NCBI GenBank assembly: GCA_965197375.1
Contig: CBDAMZ010000009.1
Span: forward strand, 1 to 64,000
Origin: CBDAMZ01 sp965197375
GTDB lineage: Bacteria > Acidobacteriota > Vicinamibacteria > Vicinamibacterales > UBA8438
Direction: 5' to 3'
Length of the DNA stretch: 64,000 bases
A model generated the notes under the pieces. The model made no database searches, was not told where the DNA came from, and saw only the letters and a list, made by a program, of their open reading frames with translations. This document shows, in pieces, positions 20,103 through 28,774 of this stretch (position 1 is the first letter of the stretch; every line of letters begins with the position of its first letter). The position numbers and the translations under genes are program-made.

Positions 20103-20197
20103 CGGAACATCCTAGCGACCACTCCCAGGATCACCAAACTTGATAATCTCAACGGATTGCGGGCTGAGTAGTAATTCGCCACCCACACGTAAATAAA

Positions 20198-20293
20198 TGG
20201 CGGAGAGGGTGGGATTCGAACCCACGTGGCGAGCATTTAGCCCGCCAAGACGCTTTCGAGGCGCCCCCGTTATGACCGCTTCGGTACCTCTCC
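20198..20293 (-). tRNA. tRNA-Ser (anticodon CGA)
   Basis: 96 bases including encoded CCA (20198-20200). Acceptor GGAGAGG/CCTCTCC, long variable arm, anticodon loop CTCGAAA. Its 3' end faces that of tRNA-Ser(GGA) across the transposase segment. Confidence 0.96.
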
Positions 20294-20331
20294 GCGTGTC
20301 TAGACGCAGGGCCGAAGCCCTGACTTGCAAC

Positions 20332-20802
20332 TCACTTTCGCGCGTCCGCGCGACGCATGTCGAAGAACTTCTGAATGATACCCCGGCATTCGTCTTCGAG
20401 AACTCCAGCCACGACTTCGACCCGATGGTTGAGTAATGGGTGGTCGAGCGCGCGCATTGCCGAGCAGATCGCCCCGGCCTTAGGCTCCGTCGCGCCGTAG
20501 ACCAGCGTACCGATTCGCGCATGAATCACCGCACCGGCGCACATCAGACACGGTTCAACCGTCACATACAACGTCGCACCATCGAGCCGATAGTTACCGG
20601 CCGCGCGTCCGGCCTCCCGCAGCGCTACGATTTCGGCGTGCGCGGTGGGATCGCCTGTCTGAATCGGCTGATTAAAGCCGGACCCGATGATCTGCCCCTC
20701 ATGCACGACGACAGCCCCGACCGGGACCTCACCCGCGGCCAGCGCCCTGAGGGCCTGGCGATGTGCCTCACGCATGCGGGTTGCGTGATCGAGCACCGCC
20801 AT
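20332..20802 (-). CDS. tadA: tRNA-specific adenosine deaminase TadA
   Basis: 156 residues from ATG 20802, which has GAAGAGG upstream. Zinc and catalytic motif HAE (TAHAEIVALREAG) and PCLMCAGAVIHARI are intact. The enzyme deaminates A34 to inosine in tRNA-Arg(ACG); that tRNA is at 47401-47477. Adjacent to tRNA-Ser(CGA) and 62 bases from the regulator gene on the same strand. Confidence 0.96.
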   Translation of the reverse strand: MAVLDHATRMREAHRQALRALAAGEVPVGAVVVHEGQIIGSGFNQPIQTGDPTAHAEIVALREAGRAAGNYRLDGATLYVTVEPCLMCAGAVIHARIGTLVYGATEPKAGAICSAMRALDHPLLNHRVEVVAGVLEDECRGIIQKFFDMRRADARK

Positions 20803-20863
20803 CTCGTTGGGCCTCTTCGTTCTTGTTGTGCTCCCAAATCTGACAACACCCAAGGGAGGCCAC

Positions 20864-21541
20864 TTAGAGCCTGGCGGGCACGACCAGGAGCTTGGCCGCC
20901 GCGCGCATGCCGATCATGATGAGCCGGTTGTCCTTGCCACGCACCAGGACATGGTCGGCCGCGAAGTCCCGAGCCTCGACCCGAACAGCCTGTCCGGGCT
21001 TCAAGTCGCTGTCTTCGAGAAAACGAAGAAATGCTGCATCCTGGTCAGTCACACGCGTCACTACAGCGGGCGTGTCGAGCGGGCAGTTAAGCAGGGTTTG
21101 ATAGTGAGCCGTGGTAAGCGAGCCGTCTTCGCCTGGGATCGGATCGCCGTGCGGATCGACGGAGGGGCGACCCAGCATGGTGTCGATCCGGTCGATGAGT
21201 CGATCCGATGCGGCATGCTCCAGGCGCTCGGCCTCCTCGTGCACCTCCACCCAACTCATCCCAAGCACCTTGACCAGGAACAACTCCATCAGCCGGTGGC
21301 GTCGCAGCACAAGCGCGGCAAGCTTCTGCCCGGCAGAGGTAAGACGCACGCCGACGTACGGCTCGTATTTAACCAGACCGGACTCAGCGAGCGCCTTCAC
21401 CATGGTGGTAGCGGTGCCCGGCACCACGCCGAGTGCGCCGGCCAACAGCCCCATAGAAACCAGGCGCTTCCGATCGGCCTGGGCCATCTGTGCTTGATAG
21501 ATCGCCTTGAGGTAGTTCTCGACGGTGCTCGAAGGCAGCAT
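20864..21541 (-). CDS. DtxR/MntR-family metal-dependent regulator
   Basis: 225 residues from ATG 21541. N-terminal winged helix (STVENYLKAIYQ...GVVPGTATTMVKALAESGLVKYEPYVGVRLTSAG), then the metal-binding dimerisation domain (HRLMELFLVKVLGMSW, EEAERLEHAASD), then an SH3-like FeoA-type C-terminal domain (LKPGQAVRVEARD). Senses Fe or Mn. It is divergent from the oxidase-ZIP-cupredoxin operon across 144 bases, so it probably controls that operon and itself. Confidence 0.93.
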   Translation of the reverse strand: MLPSSTVENYLKAIYQAQMAQADRKRLVSMGLLAGALGVVPGTATTMVKALAESGLVKYEPYVGVRLTSAGQKLAALVLRRHRLMELFLVKVLGMSWVEVHEEAERLEHAASDRLIDRIDTMLGRPSVDPHGDPIPGEDGSLTTAHYQTLLNCPLDTPAVVTRVTDQDAAFLRFLEDSDLKPGQAVRVEARDFAADHVLVRGKDNRLIMIGMRAAAKLLVVPARL

Positions 21542-21594
21542 GCGCAAATCCGGAAAGCTTTTTCCTTACCTTGACTTCCACCCAACCATCGGTA

Positions 21595-21632
21595 TATTTT
21601 GGATCATAAAAATCTCGCTTGTCAAACGTCAA
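21595..21632 (-). promoter_or_regulatory. Promoter and candidate operator of the DtxR-family gene
   Basis: Minus strand TTGACG (21632-21627), 18-base spacer, TATGAT (21608-21603). The -10 lies within TTTTGGATCATAAAA, an imperfect palindrome centred on GATC with A/T arms, resembling operators of DtxR-type repressors in layout. Directly beside it is a tandem GTCAAAC GTCAAAC. This is a guess from position and symmetry. Confidence 0.4.
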
Positions 21633-21685
21633 ACTGTAGACGCTCAACTGCTCAAACTAGGTCTGTGGTGGATTCGAATCGCGGT

Positions 21686-22750
21686 ATGCTACGGTGGTCG
21701 CGACGTTCCTGGCTCCGGATGGCGGGGGTTGGGTCACTCGCCGGGGGGAGCGCGCTGCTGCTCAGCGTCAGGACTGCCGGCCAGGAAAGCCGTCACTCCA
21801 CACGGCGCTGGGACCACGCCGCGCGCGCGATGGGCTCCGTGGGGCGGGTATCCACCGATGGCTTCAACCCGATGACCTTTCTTCGGGCCTGGAACTTCTC
21901 CGATCTCCAACCAACCGAGCGCGAGCGCGTCTACCACGAAACCCCGCGGCCGGACGGTACACTGCTGCGCGAATACGAGCTCTACGCAGTCGATCGCGAG
22001 ATCGAAATTGCGCCCGGAGTGTTCTTTCCTGCCTGGACTTATAACGGACAGGTGCCGGGGCCGACGATCCGCGCGACCGAGGGCGATCGACTACGCATCA
22101 ACTTTGTCAACCAAGGCTCCCATCCTCACACGATCCACTTCCACGGCTGGCATCCGCCCGAGATGGACGGCTCGTTACCTGCCCATCAAGTCATGCCGGG
22201 TGATAGTTTCGTCTACGAGTTCGACGCGGAACCCTTTGGGCTCCACCTCTATCACTGCCACGCGAACCCGCTGAAGCGTCATATGCACAAGGGGCTGTAC
22301 GGCGTGTTCATCGTCGATCCGCGGCTTGGCCCGAACGGCCTGGCACAGCTGCCGGCGGACGAGCTAGTAATGGTGATGAACGCCTTCGACACAAATTTCG
22401 ACGCCGAGAACGAAGTCTACGCCGTCAACACGGTCGCCAATTTTCACATGCACGAACCGGTTCGGGTCCGCGTCGGCCAGCTGGTCCGGATCTATCTCGT
22501 GAACATCACGGAGTTCGATCCGCTGAACAGCATGCACCTGCACGGGATGTTCTTCACCGTCCATCGCACGGGAACAAACCTCACTCCAACGGAAACGACC
22601 GACACGCTGATGTTGTGCCAGGGCGAGCGGGCGATTCTCGAAACGACATTTCGGTATCCCGGCGAGTTCATGTTCCACGCCCACCAGAGCGAGTTCGCCG
22701 AACTTGGCTGGATGGGATTGTTTCGTGCTGAGGGTGCGCGTGAGACCTGA
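21686..22750 (+). CDS. Two-domain multicopper oxidase, Tat-exported
   Basis: 354 residues from ATG 21686. Twin-arginine signal SRRSWLRMAGVGSLAGGSALLL, then two cupredoxin domains. Copper ligands are visible in HTIHFHGWH, LYHCHANPLKRHMHKG, SMHLHGMFF and FMFHAHQSEFAELGWMG. Located in the periplasm. Likely oxidises metal ions (Fe2+, Mn2+ or Cu+), judged from its partner ZIP transporter and DtxR-type regulator. An upstream in-frame GTG (about 21668) is an alternative start. The 3' end overlaps the ZIP gene. Confidence 0.92.
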   Translation: MLRWSRRSWLRMAGVGSLAGGSALLLSVRTAGQESRHSTRRWDHAARAMGSVGRVSTDGFNPMTFLRAWNFSDLQPTERERVYHETPRPDGTLLREYELYAVDREIEIAPGVFFPAWTYNGQVPGPTIRATEGDRLRINFVNQGSHPHTIHFHGWHPPEMDGSLPAHQVMPGDSFVYEFDAEPFGLHLYHCHANPLKRHMHKGLYGVFIVDPRLGPNGLAQLPADELVMVMNAFDTNFDAENEVYAVNTVANFHMHEPVRVRVGQLVRIYLVNITEFDPLNSMHLHGMFFTVHRTGTNLTPTETTDTLMLCQGERAILETTFRYPGEFMFHAHQSEFAELGWMGLFRAEGARET

Positions 22751-24032
22751 GCGTTTTGGTGCAGTGCAGCGCAGGCTTCTCGGCTCGGTCCGTCACGAGT
22801 CCGATCGAAGGAAGATTGTCACTCAGCACAAGCCGGCACTGGATCAGGGCGGTGGCACCGCGTCGTTTTGGGTCGTCGCTCTACTGCCGCTGGCGCTAGT
22901 GGCCAGCTTGGTCACGTTTATCGTCTGGTCCGGCCCGGCCGACGCCGTGCGTGGCGACGCGTTTCCGCCAGTGGAGAAGCTGACCTTCCAGCGAGTTGTC
23001 CTCGGCCCAGACGGGATCGTGGCGACCGTGCTCAATGATGGACCTGATGCGGTAACGATCGCGCAGGTGCAGGTCGACGATGCGTACTGGCAGTTTTCCG
23101 CGGCGCCCGGTACTGAGCTCGGCCACCTCGGCCGCGCGACGCTCAAGATTCCGTACCCCTGGGTGGAAGGCGACACGCACGTATTGCGTGTCGTTACCTC
23201 CAGCGGTCTGACTTTCGATCACGAAGTGGCAGTAGCGGTCGAGACGCCGAGGCCGGACGGCCGGTACTTTGCCGTGTTCGCACTGATCGGCCTCTACGTG
23301 GGGGTCATACCGGTCGCCACCGGGCTGCTGTGGTTCCCAATGGTGTCGCGACTGGGTCGCCGCGGGCTCGACTTTGTGCTGGCATTGACCGTCGGCCTGC
23401 TGGTGTTCCTCTTGGCTGAGGCAGGGCAAGAGGGCCTCAAGACCGCCAGTGTCATGCCGCAGTCGTTTCAGGGTGTGTCGCTCTTTATCTGCGTCGCCCT
23501 CGCGGCGTTTCTCGGCCTGGAGGGACTCGGCCGATGGCTTGGCGGGCGGCGGCGCGTCCGCGCCGCGGCTCTGGGCCAAGGATGGGTGCTAGCCCTGCTG
23601 GTGGCTGTCGGAATCGGGTTGCATAACTTCGGCGAGGGCCTCGCGATCGGGGCCGCGTTTGCGCTGGGAGAGGCCGCGCTGGGCACGGTCCTGATCGTCG
23701 GCTTCACCTTGCACAACACAACAGAGGGCCTGGCCATCGTATCGCCGCTGGCACGTGAGCGCGTCCGCCTCCGCGATCTCGTGAAGCTGGGGATTATCGG
23801 CGGCGCGCCGACGATCGCCGGCGCCTGGCTGGGCGGGCTCGTGTATTCACCGCTGTGGTCGGTCGTGTTTCTGTCGATTGGTGCCGGAGCCATCGCGCAG
23901 GTGGTCATCCAGGTCACGCGGCAAATGGCCGGCGACCAACCGGTTGCGCATCACCTGGCTACCGCGCCGGTTGTGACCGGCCTCGTGGCCGGCTTCGGCG
24001 TGATGTACGTGACGGGGTTGATGGTCGGATGA
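22740..24032 (+). CDS. ZIP-family metal transporter with N-terminal periplasmic domain
   Basis: 430 residues from GTG 22740, which overlaps the oxidase stop. One N-terminal membrane helix, a periplasmic beta-rich domain of about 120 residues, then the ZIP membrane domain. The metal-binding helices carry LHNFGEGLAIG and LHNTTEGLAIV. The extra domain could receive metal from the oxidase or cupredoxin. Ordinary ZIPs lack it. ATG 22704 is an alternative start with a longer overlap. Confidence 0.88.
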   Translation: MRPERFGAVQRRLLGSVRHESDRRKIVTQHKPALDQGGGTASFWVVALLPLALVASLVTFIVWSGPADAVRGDAFPPVEKLTFQRVVLGPDGIVATVLNDGPDAVTIAQVQVDDAYWQFSAAPGTELGHLGRATLKIPYPWVEGDTHVLRVVTSSGLTFDHEVAVAVETPRPDGRYFAVFALIGLYVGVIPVATGLLWFPMVSRLGRRGLDFVLALTVGLLVFLLAEAGQEGLKTASVMPQSFQGVSLFICVALAAFLGLEGLGRWLGGRRRVRAAALGQGWVLALLVAVGIGLHNFGEGLAIGAAFALGEAALGTVLIVGFTLHNTTEGLAIVSPLARERVRLRDLVKLGIIGGAPTIAGAWLGGLVYSPLWSVVFLSIGAGAIAQVVIQVTRQMAGDQPVAHHLATAPVVTGLVAGFGVMYVTGLMVG

Positions 24033-24454
24033 GGAGCCGAGTGGCCAGGCTTCGGGGCCGCGTTGGACAGGCCGCGGGCGTTCTGGCCGCAGGGCTCGCG
24101 CTCGTCAGCCTGGCGATCCTGTGGCCGCTCGCTGAAGATCTGGTGGCTGGCCCGCGCGAGATCGTGGTCGTCGCGCGCGACATGGCCTTCTATCTCGAGG
24201 GCTCTCGGTCCCCAAATCCCGTCATCGGTATGACAAGTGGCGAAACGATTCGCCTCACCATCCGAAACGAGAACAGGGGTGTCGTTCATAACTTTCAAAT
24301 CGCGTCCTGGGATATATCGGTGACACGGCTGAAAGGCGGCGAGAGCGGCTCGATCGTGATTCGGGTCCCCAACCGTCCGGGCAGGCACGCATACACGTGT
24401 GCCCCGCATCAGGCCCTGATGAACGGCATTGTCGAGGTTGTGGCTGCTAACTGA
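24029..24454 (+). CDS. Membrane-anchored cupredoxin
   Basis: 141 residues. ATG 24029 overlaps the ZIP stop (ATGA). One N-terminal membrane helix (VLAAGLALVSLAILWPL), then a plastocyanin-like domain. Type-1 copper ligands: His in VVHNFQI, and Cys, His and Met in YTCAPHQALM. Electron carrier, probably partner of the multicopper oxidase two genes upstream. Last gene of the operon. Confidence 0.9.
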   Translation: MRSRVARLRGRVGQAAGVLAAGLALVSLAILWPLAEDLVAGPREIVVVARDMAFYLEGSRSPNPVIGMTSGETIRLTIRNENRGVVHNFQIASWDISVTRLKGGESGSIVIRVPNRPGRHAYTCAPHQALMNGIVEVVAAN

Positions 24455-24735
24455 ATTGGCCACTAAGCCCTCACTCCGCACTGCCTTCGAGACCCTCGAG
24501 GCGAAGCTTTGTCCGCCGGCCCTTCACTACCATCGCCGACCGCTGCGACCTCGTCACAACGTTGCTCCCGTTATGGTCGCGATCGGCACTGGAAAGCTTG
24601 CCTCTTTTCGAAGGTCGGCCACCTGCCGCTCCTCGGCAGCCTGATGGCAATCAACCACGGCACGAAGTAGGATCGTACAAGGGCGTGGATCGAAAGCGCG
24701 GTGCGTTCGATTTAAATCCTGGCGAGCAGAAACCG

Positions 24736-25215
24736 ATGGACGATGCACAGTCGGTCGTGATTGACCGCGACCGGTGGTCCGGCGAGGGAACCTTCACCCA
24801 AAAGCTTGTCGATTGGTTCGCAAGCGTGCCAGAGATTGCGTTCGTTCGCGTCGAAGATGCGGCGGCCACGCGATCCGACGTCGACTACAACTTCACTGGC
24901 AGCGAAATCTTTCTGCGTTTTCACACGCGCGACCGAATTGAACGGCGTCGCCTGTGGGGCATCGTGCCGATTAGTCAGACTGTTTCAGAGAAGCTGATGA
25001 CGATCGAGCGGCTCGAATCGGCACTGGCCGGTGAACCTGAAATCGGCCAGCCGGATTATGCCGACGAGGCCATGATTCAGTACTTACGCACCGAACGAAT
25101 CATTCCCCCGTATCAAACGAAGGGTTACAAGCTAATCGAGCTCGTCCGGATCTACGAGGTCGGCACCGCCCAGCTCGAGCAGAGGGCGCTCACTTCAGAT
25201 GACCGACACGGTTGA
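24736..25215 (+). CDS. Conserved hypothetical protein
   Basis: 159 residues from ATG 24736. Soluble, acidic, no signal or membrane segment. The central part (DVDYNFTGSEIFLRFHTRDRIERRRLWGIVPISQTVS) looks folded, but I recognise no family. The 3' end overlaps the next gene by 17 bases, so the two are coupled and may form a complex. The 281 bases before it (24455-24735) show no other gene. Confidence 0.65.
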   Translation: MDDAQSVVIDRDRWSGEGTFTQKLVDWFASVPEIAFVRVEDAAATRSDVDYNFTGSEIFLRFHTRDRIERRRLWGIVPISQTVSEKLMTIERLESALAGEPEIGQPDYADEAMIQYLRTERIIPPYQTKGYKLIELVRIYEVGTAQLEQRALTSDDRHG

Positions 25216-25630
25216 GATTCGTAAACGCGTTCGGCGTGCCATCGAGCAGGCGAAACGTGAGGCGGTGGCGCGTCGCCAAGGTGCCGCCGCCGCCGCGCAA
25301 GCCGCCACCACGGTACTAACGACAATCGCCACTCCGCTGTGTAAGACGATCGCCTCGGCGCTCAAAGCCGAGGGCTATCCGTTTCACGCTTCCACGCCAG
25401 CCGGCACGGTCCGACTCTCATCAGAGACCGTAGCGGATAACTACGTTGAACTTACGCTCGACACCACGCGGCATCCTCCCGCCCTGATGGGACACGTCAG
25501 TCGCGCGTGGGGCAACCGCATCCTTGTGGAGGAGCACGTTGTCACCAAGGGCCGGCAGATCGGCGACCTGAGCGAGGAAGAGTTGCTGGATTTTCTGCTG
25601 CAGGAACTCCTGCCGTTCATTGAACGCTGA
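25199..25630 (+). CDS. Conserved hypothetical protein
   Basis: 143 residues. A basic helical N-terminus (EIRKRVRRAIEQAKREAVARRQGAAAAAQAATTVLTTIATPLCKTIASALKAEG) is followed by a beta-rich half (TVADNYVELTLDTTRHPPALMGHVS) and an acidic end (LSEEELLDFLLQELLPFIER). No known domain recognised. Coupled to the preceding gene. Confidence 0.65.
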   Translation: MTDTVEIRKRVRRAIEQAKREAVARRQGAAAAAQAATTVLTTIATPLCKTIASALKAEGYPFHASTPAGTVRLSSETVADNYVELTLDTTRHPPALMGHVSRAWGNRILVEEHVVTKGRQIGDLSEEELLDFLLQELLPFIER

Positions 25631-25744
25631 CGGCATCGGAGATTGTTCATCAGTTCGACGTGCTGAAATTGAAAGTGGCTCTCTCGTGCGCGGGCCTAGA
25701 AGCCGGCCGGCGCTACCCATGGGGCAAGAGCCGGAGTACTGGAG

Positions 25745-26944
25745 CTAGATCGCACCTTCCCGTTTGAGACGCTCGATCTCCCCAGGCGTTATACCGATCT
25801 CCGCCAACACCTGCCCCGTGTGCTGGCCTAAGGTCGGCGGCGGCGTGCGCACGGCGCCGGGCGTATCCTGCAGCTTCACCGGTACCCCCAACGCACGGAT
25901 TGCCCCCGCGACCGGATGGTTGAGCGCGACAACCATCTCGCGCGCAATGATTTGCGGGTCCGCGAACACCTGTGCGAGGTCACGTACCGCCCCACACGGA
26001 ATGCCGGCCGCCGTGAGCGTTTCGATCCACTCTCCGGCCGGCTTAGTGCGCGTGCGCTCCACGATGATGGCCCGAAGCACGTCGTTCGCCTGAACTCGGT
26101 CCTTGTTGGCTGCGAACCGTGGGTCGTTGACTAGCTCGTTCAGACCGAGGACGTTGCAGAACTTCCGCCAGAGTTGATCGTTGCCAATCGCGACCACGAA
26201 ATCGTCGTCGGCTGTCTCGAGCGTTTCGTACGGCACGATGGTTGGGTGTCGATTCCCCATCCGCCCCGGTACCTCGCCGTTGGCGAAGTAAATCCCCGCC
26301 TGGTAGGTCAGCAACGCCGCAGCCGAGTCCAACATCCCCACGTCAACGAACTGCCCGCGCCCGGTTCGATGGCGAACAAGCAGGGCAATTGCGACCCCGT
26401 AGGCGGCAAACATACCGGAGACGATGTCAGCGATCGCGACACCGAGGCGACACCCTGGACCCTCCGTGGGACCGGTGATGCTCATGAGACCTCCCTCACC
26501 CTGCATGACTGCGTCGTAACCCGGCTCGAGGCGCCGCGGCCCCGTGTGACCGAAGCCTGACACGGAGCAGTAAACGAGCGAGGGGTACCGCGCAGCGAGG
26601 TCTGCGTATCCGAGTCCCATCTGTCCTAGCGTGCCGGGACGAAAGTTTTCGACTAACACGTCCGACCGCTCGATAAGTCGGTCCAATCCCCTGCGGCCGT
26701 CGGGGTGCTTCAGGTTTAGCGTCACGCTTTCCTTGTTCCGATTGATGCTCATGAAGTACGCGCTCTCACCGTTCTGAAACGGTGGACCCCACGCGCGGGT
26801 GTCGTCGCCACGGCCCGGTTGCTCGATCTTGATGATGCGCGCTCCCATGTCGGCGAGCATCATCGTGCAATAGGGCCCGGAGAGAACGCGCGTCAGGTCG
26901 AGCACGGTGATGCCATTAAGCGGGCCGTCGTTTGGTTGGGTCAA
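25745..26944 (-). CDS. Class III CoA-transferase, CaiB/BaiF family
   Basis: 399 residues. The family beginning LNGITVLDLTRVLSGPYCTMMLADMGARIIKIEQPGRGDD is followed by the NKESVTLNLKHPDG block; the nucleophilic Asp would be in VDVGMLDSAAALL or the preceding AD motif. It exchanges CoA between acyl donors and carboxylic acids. TTG 26944 is preferred because GAGGAC precedes it; TTG 27004 would add 20 residues. The CoA acceptor is unknown and no pathway genes adjoin. Confidence 0.9.
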   Translation of the reverse strand: MTQPNDGPLNGITVLDLTRVLSGPYCTMMLADMGARIIKIEQPGRGDDTRAWGPPFQNGESAYFMSINRNKESVTLNLKHPDGRRGLDRLIERSDVLVENFRPGTLGQMGLGYADLAARYPSLVYCSVSGFGHTGPRRLEPGYDAVMQGEGGLMSITGPTEGPGCRLGVAIADIVSGMFAAYGVAIALLVRHRTGRGQFVDVGMLDSAAALLTYQAGIYFANGEVPGRMGNRHPTIVPYETLETADDDFVVAIGNDQLWRKFCNVLGLNELVNDPRFAANKDRVQANDVLRAIIVERTRTKPAGEWIETLTAAGIPCGAVRDLAQVFADPQIIAREMVVALNHPVAGAIRALGVPVKLQDTPGAVRTPPPTLGQHTGQVLAEIGITPGEIERLKREGAI

Positions 26945-27071
26945 ACTTACGTCCTCGTCTCGTGCACCGTCATGAGACGGTGCATATCTGACCGAGCCGA
27001 GCAAGACCAGCGCGCAGCGTATCCGCCGGCCGGTTTTTCATGGAAACTCTGGCGGACGGCATGGAGCAGGG

Positions 27072-28421
27072 TTACTCGTCATCGTCTCCAGCCTCCACTG
27101 CGGCGCCCTCGACTAGTTCCCCGAGCGGGTCAGCCATTTCGGGCGCCTGGAGCACGCGGGGCGTCCCCTCGACCTGGTTTGGCTCGACGATCGGATCTGT
27201 CGCGCTCACACCGAGGTCGCGGAAACGACGGGCAGTTACCAGCACGCGTCGTTCCAACGTGCCCACCGCCGCGTTGTAAGCTTCCGTCGCTCGGTTCAGC
27301 CCTCTGCCAAGCTCCTCGAAATGACCCGCCATGCGGCGGAGCCGCTCGTAGAGATCGTGTCCGAGCCCACTGATCACCGCTGCGTTCTTGGCGATCCGTT
27401 CCTGCTGCCAGCCATAGGCCACTGCACGAAGCAACGCGATGAGTGTCAGCGGACTGGCTGGAATCACACGCTTCTCGGCACCGAACTCGATGAGGCCTGC
27501 GTCGTGTTGCAGTGCCGCACTGAAATATCCTTCGCCCGGCAGGAACATAAACACGAACTCTGGCGCCGGCTGAAACTGATCCCAGTATCGCTTATTGCTG
27601 AGCTGTGTCATGTGCTCGCGGACCTGGCGCGCGTGATCCCTAAGCTTCGCGGCACGCGCGGCATCGTCCGGCGCCTCCACCGCCTCTCGATAGGCGATAT
27701 ACGGAACCTTAGCATCCACGATGATGTTGCGCCCCCCGGGGAGCTTGATGATCAGGTCCGGCACGAAGCGGCCGTCCTGCGACGTCGCCGCGCGCTTTTC
27801 GACGAAGTGGCAGTGGTCGAGCATCCCGGCCATTTCGACCACTCGCCGTAGCTGGATTTCACCCCAACCCCCGCGCACGTTCGGAGTCCGAAGCGCCTGC
27901 TCCAGGTTAGCCGCCGCCATCGCGAGCGTGCGGAGTTGGGTGTCCAGGCGAGCGCCGGCTCCCGCGCGCTCCTTGTCAACTTCTTCGAGTTTTGTGCCAA
28001 CGCGTGCCAAAGAATCCTCGATCGGCTTTACGAGTTCAGTAATCGATTTTCGGCGCTGCTCGAGATCGGCTGTTGCGTGCTTCTGAAATTCGCCCAGCGA
28101 CGTCTTGGCGAGATCGAGGAACGACTGGTTGTTCGCGCGCAGCGCGTCGGCCGAAATGCTCGTGAAGACCTCGCGGAGCCGTGTGTCGGCTTGCTCCAGG
28201 ATCGTCGCGCGGTCGGTGGCTATCTTGCGCTCAGCCTCGAGCTCGGCAGTCAACCTCGACAGGGTTACTGCACTGTGCGTCGCCTCGCGCGCGGCCCCTG
28301 CCCGCGCGACGGCCCACCCGGCTACCGCGCCGACCACGAGTCCGATGGCCAGGATGAGAAGGATGGACGCTAACTCCACGGGCTGTTGTACCGGATGGTA
28401 AGCGAGTGCCGACACCCGCAC
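27072..28421 (-). CDS. rmuC: DNA recombination protein RmuC
   Basis: 449 residues. N-terminal membrane anchor (ILLILAIGLVVGAVAGWAVA), a long coiled coil (residues about 50-160), then the PD-(D/E)XK-like RmuC core: RGGWGEIQLRRVVEMAGMLDHCHF, RFVPDLIIKLPGGRNIIVDAKVPYIAYREA and FVFMFLPGEGYFSAALQ. Limits inversions at short repeats. The start GTG 28421 is uncertain; GTG 28379 gives a tighter anchor. Confidence 0.93.
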   Translation of the reverse strand: MRVSALAYHPVQQPVELASILLILAIGLVVGAVAGWAVARAGAAREATHSAVTLSRLTAELEAERKIATDRATILEQADTRLREVFTSISADALRANNQSFLDLAKTSLGEFQKHATADLEQRRKSITELVKPIEDSLARVGTKLEEVDKERAGAGARLDTQLRTLAMAAANLEQALRTPNVRGGWGEIQLRRVVEMAGMLDHCHFVEKRAATSQDGRFVPDLIIKLPGGRNIIVDAKVPYIAYREAVEAPDDAARAAKLRDHARQVREHMTQLSNKRYWDQFQPAPEFVFMFLPGEGYFSAALQHDAGLIEFGAEKRVIPASPLTLIALLRAVAYGWQQERIAKNAAVISGLGHDLYERLRRMAGHFEELGRGLNRATEAYNAAVGTLERRVLVTARRFRDLGVSATDPIVEPNQVEGTPRVLQAPEMADPLGELVEGAAVEAGDDDE

Positions 28422-28475
28422 AACTCGGGGTCTTCAGGTAGGATGGTCACATATCGATGACACAGAAAGTTCAAC

Positions 28476-28680
28476 ATGACCGCTGGACGTCTCGTCAAGC
28501 TCATCGGGAGCACCTCCCTGGAGCGACTGCGGTGGTTCAAGCGGTTGTGCCCGGGCGTCGAGCTGTACGCCAGGGCGAAGTGACAGAACCCGGGAGGGGC
28601 CTCGAACGGGGGCGTCTGCGTCCGACCAGACGCTGCTCGACGCCACTTCTGGGAGCTCTGGCATCACCTGTGCCATGATC
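28476..28680 (+). pseudogene. Relic of a cysteine synthase gene
   Basis: From ATG 28476 the frame gives MTAGRLVKLIGSTSLERLRW, then GVELYARAK, and a stop. This matches the beginning of CysK/CysM (IGNTPLVRL...VELYAK). Traces of the next part (NPGG) follow out of context. The rest, including the PLP lysine, is gone. It lies just upstream of a complete cysteine-synthase-like gene, so it may be the remains of an older paralogue. Confidence 0.55.
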
Positions 28681-28774
28681 TGAGCGGCACCTGACGACCG
28701 AGTCGAGTTGTGCATGTCAGCCAACGTCACGTCAGAATGCAAGTGTCGCGGTTTATGTGGGAGCCAGCTAGGCG

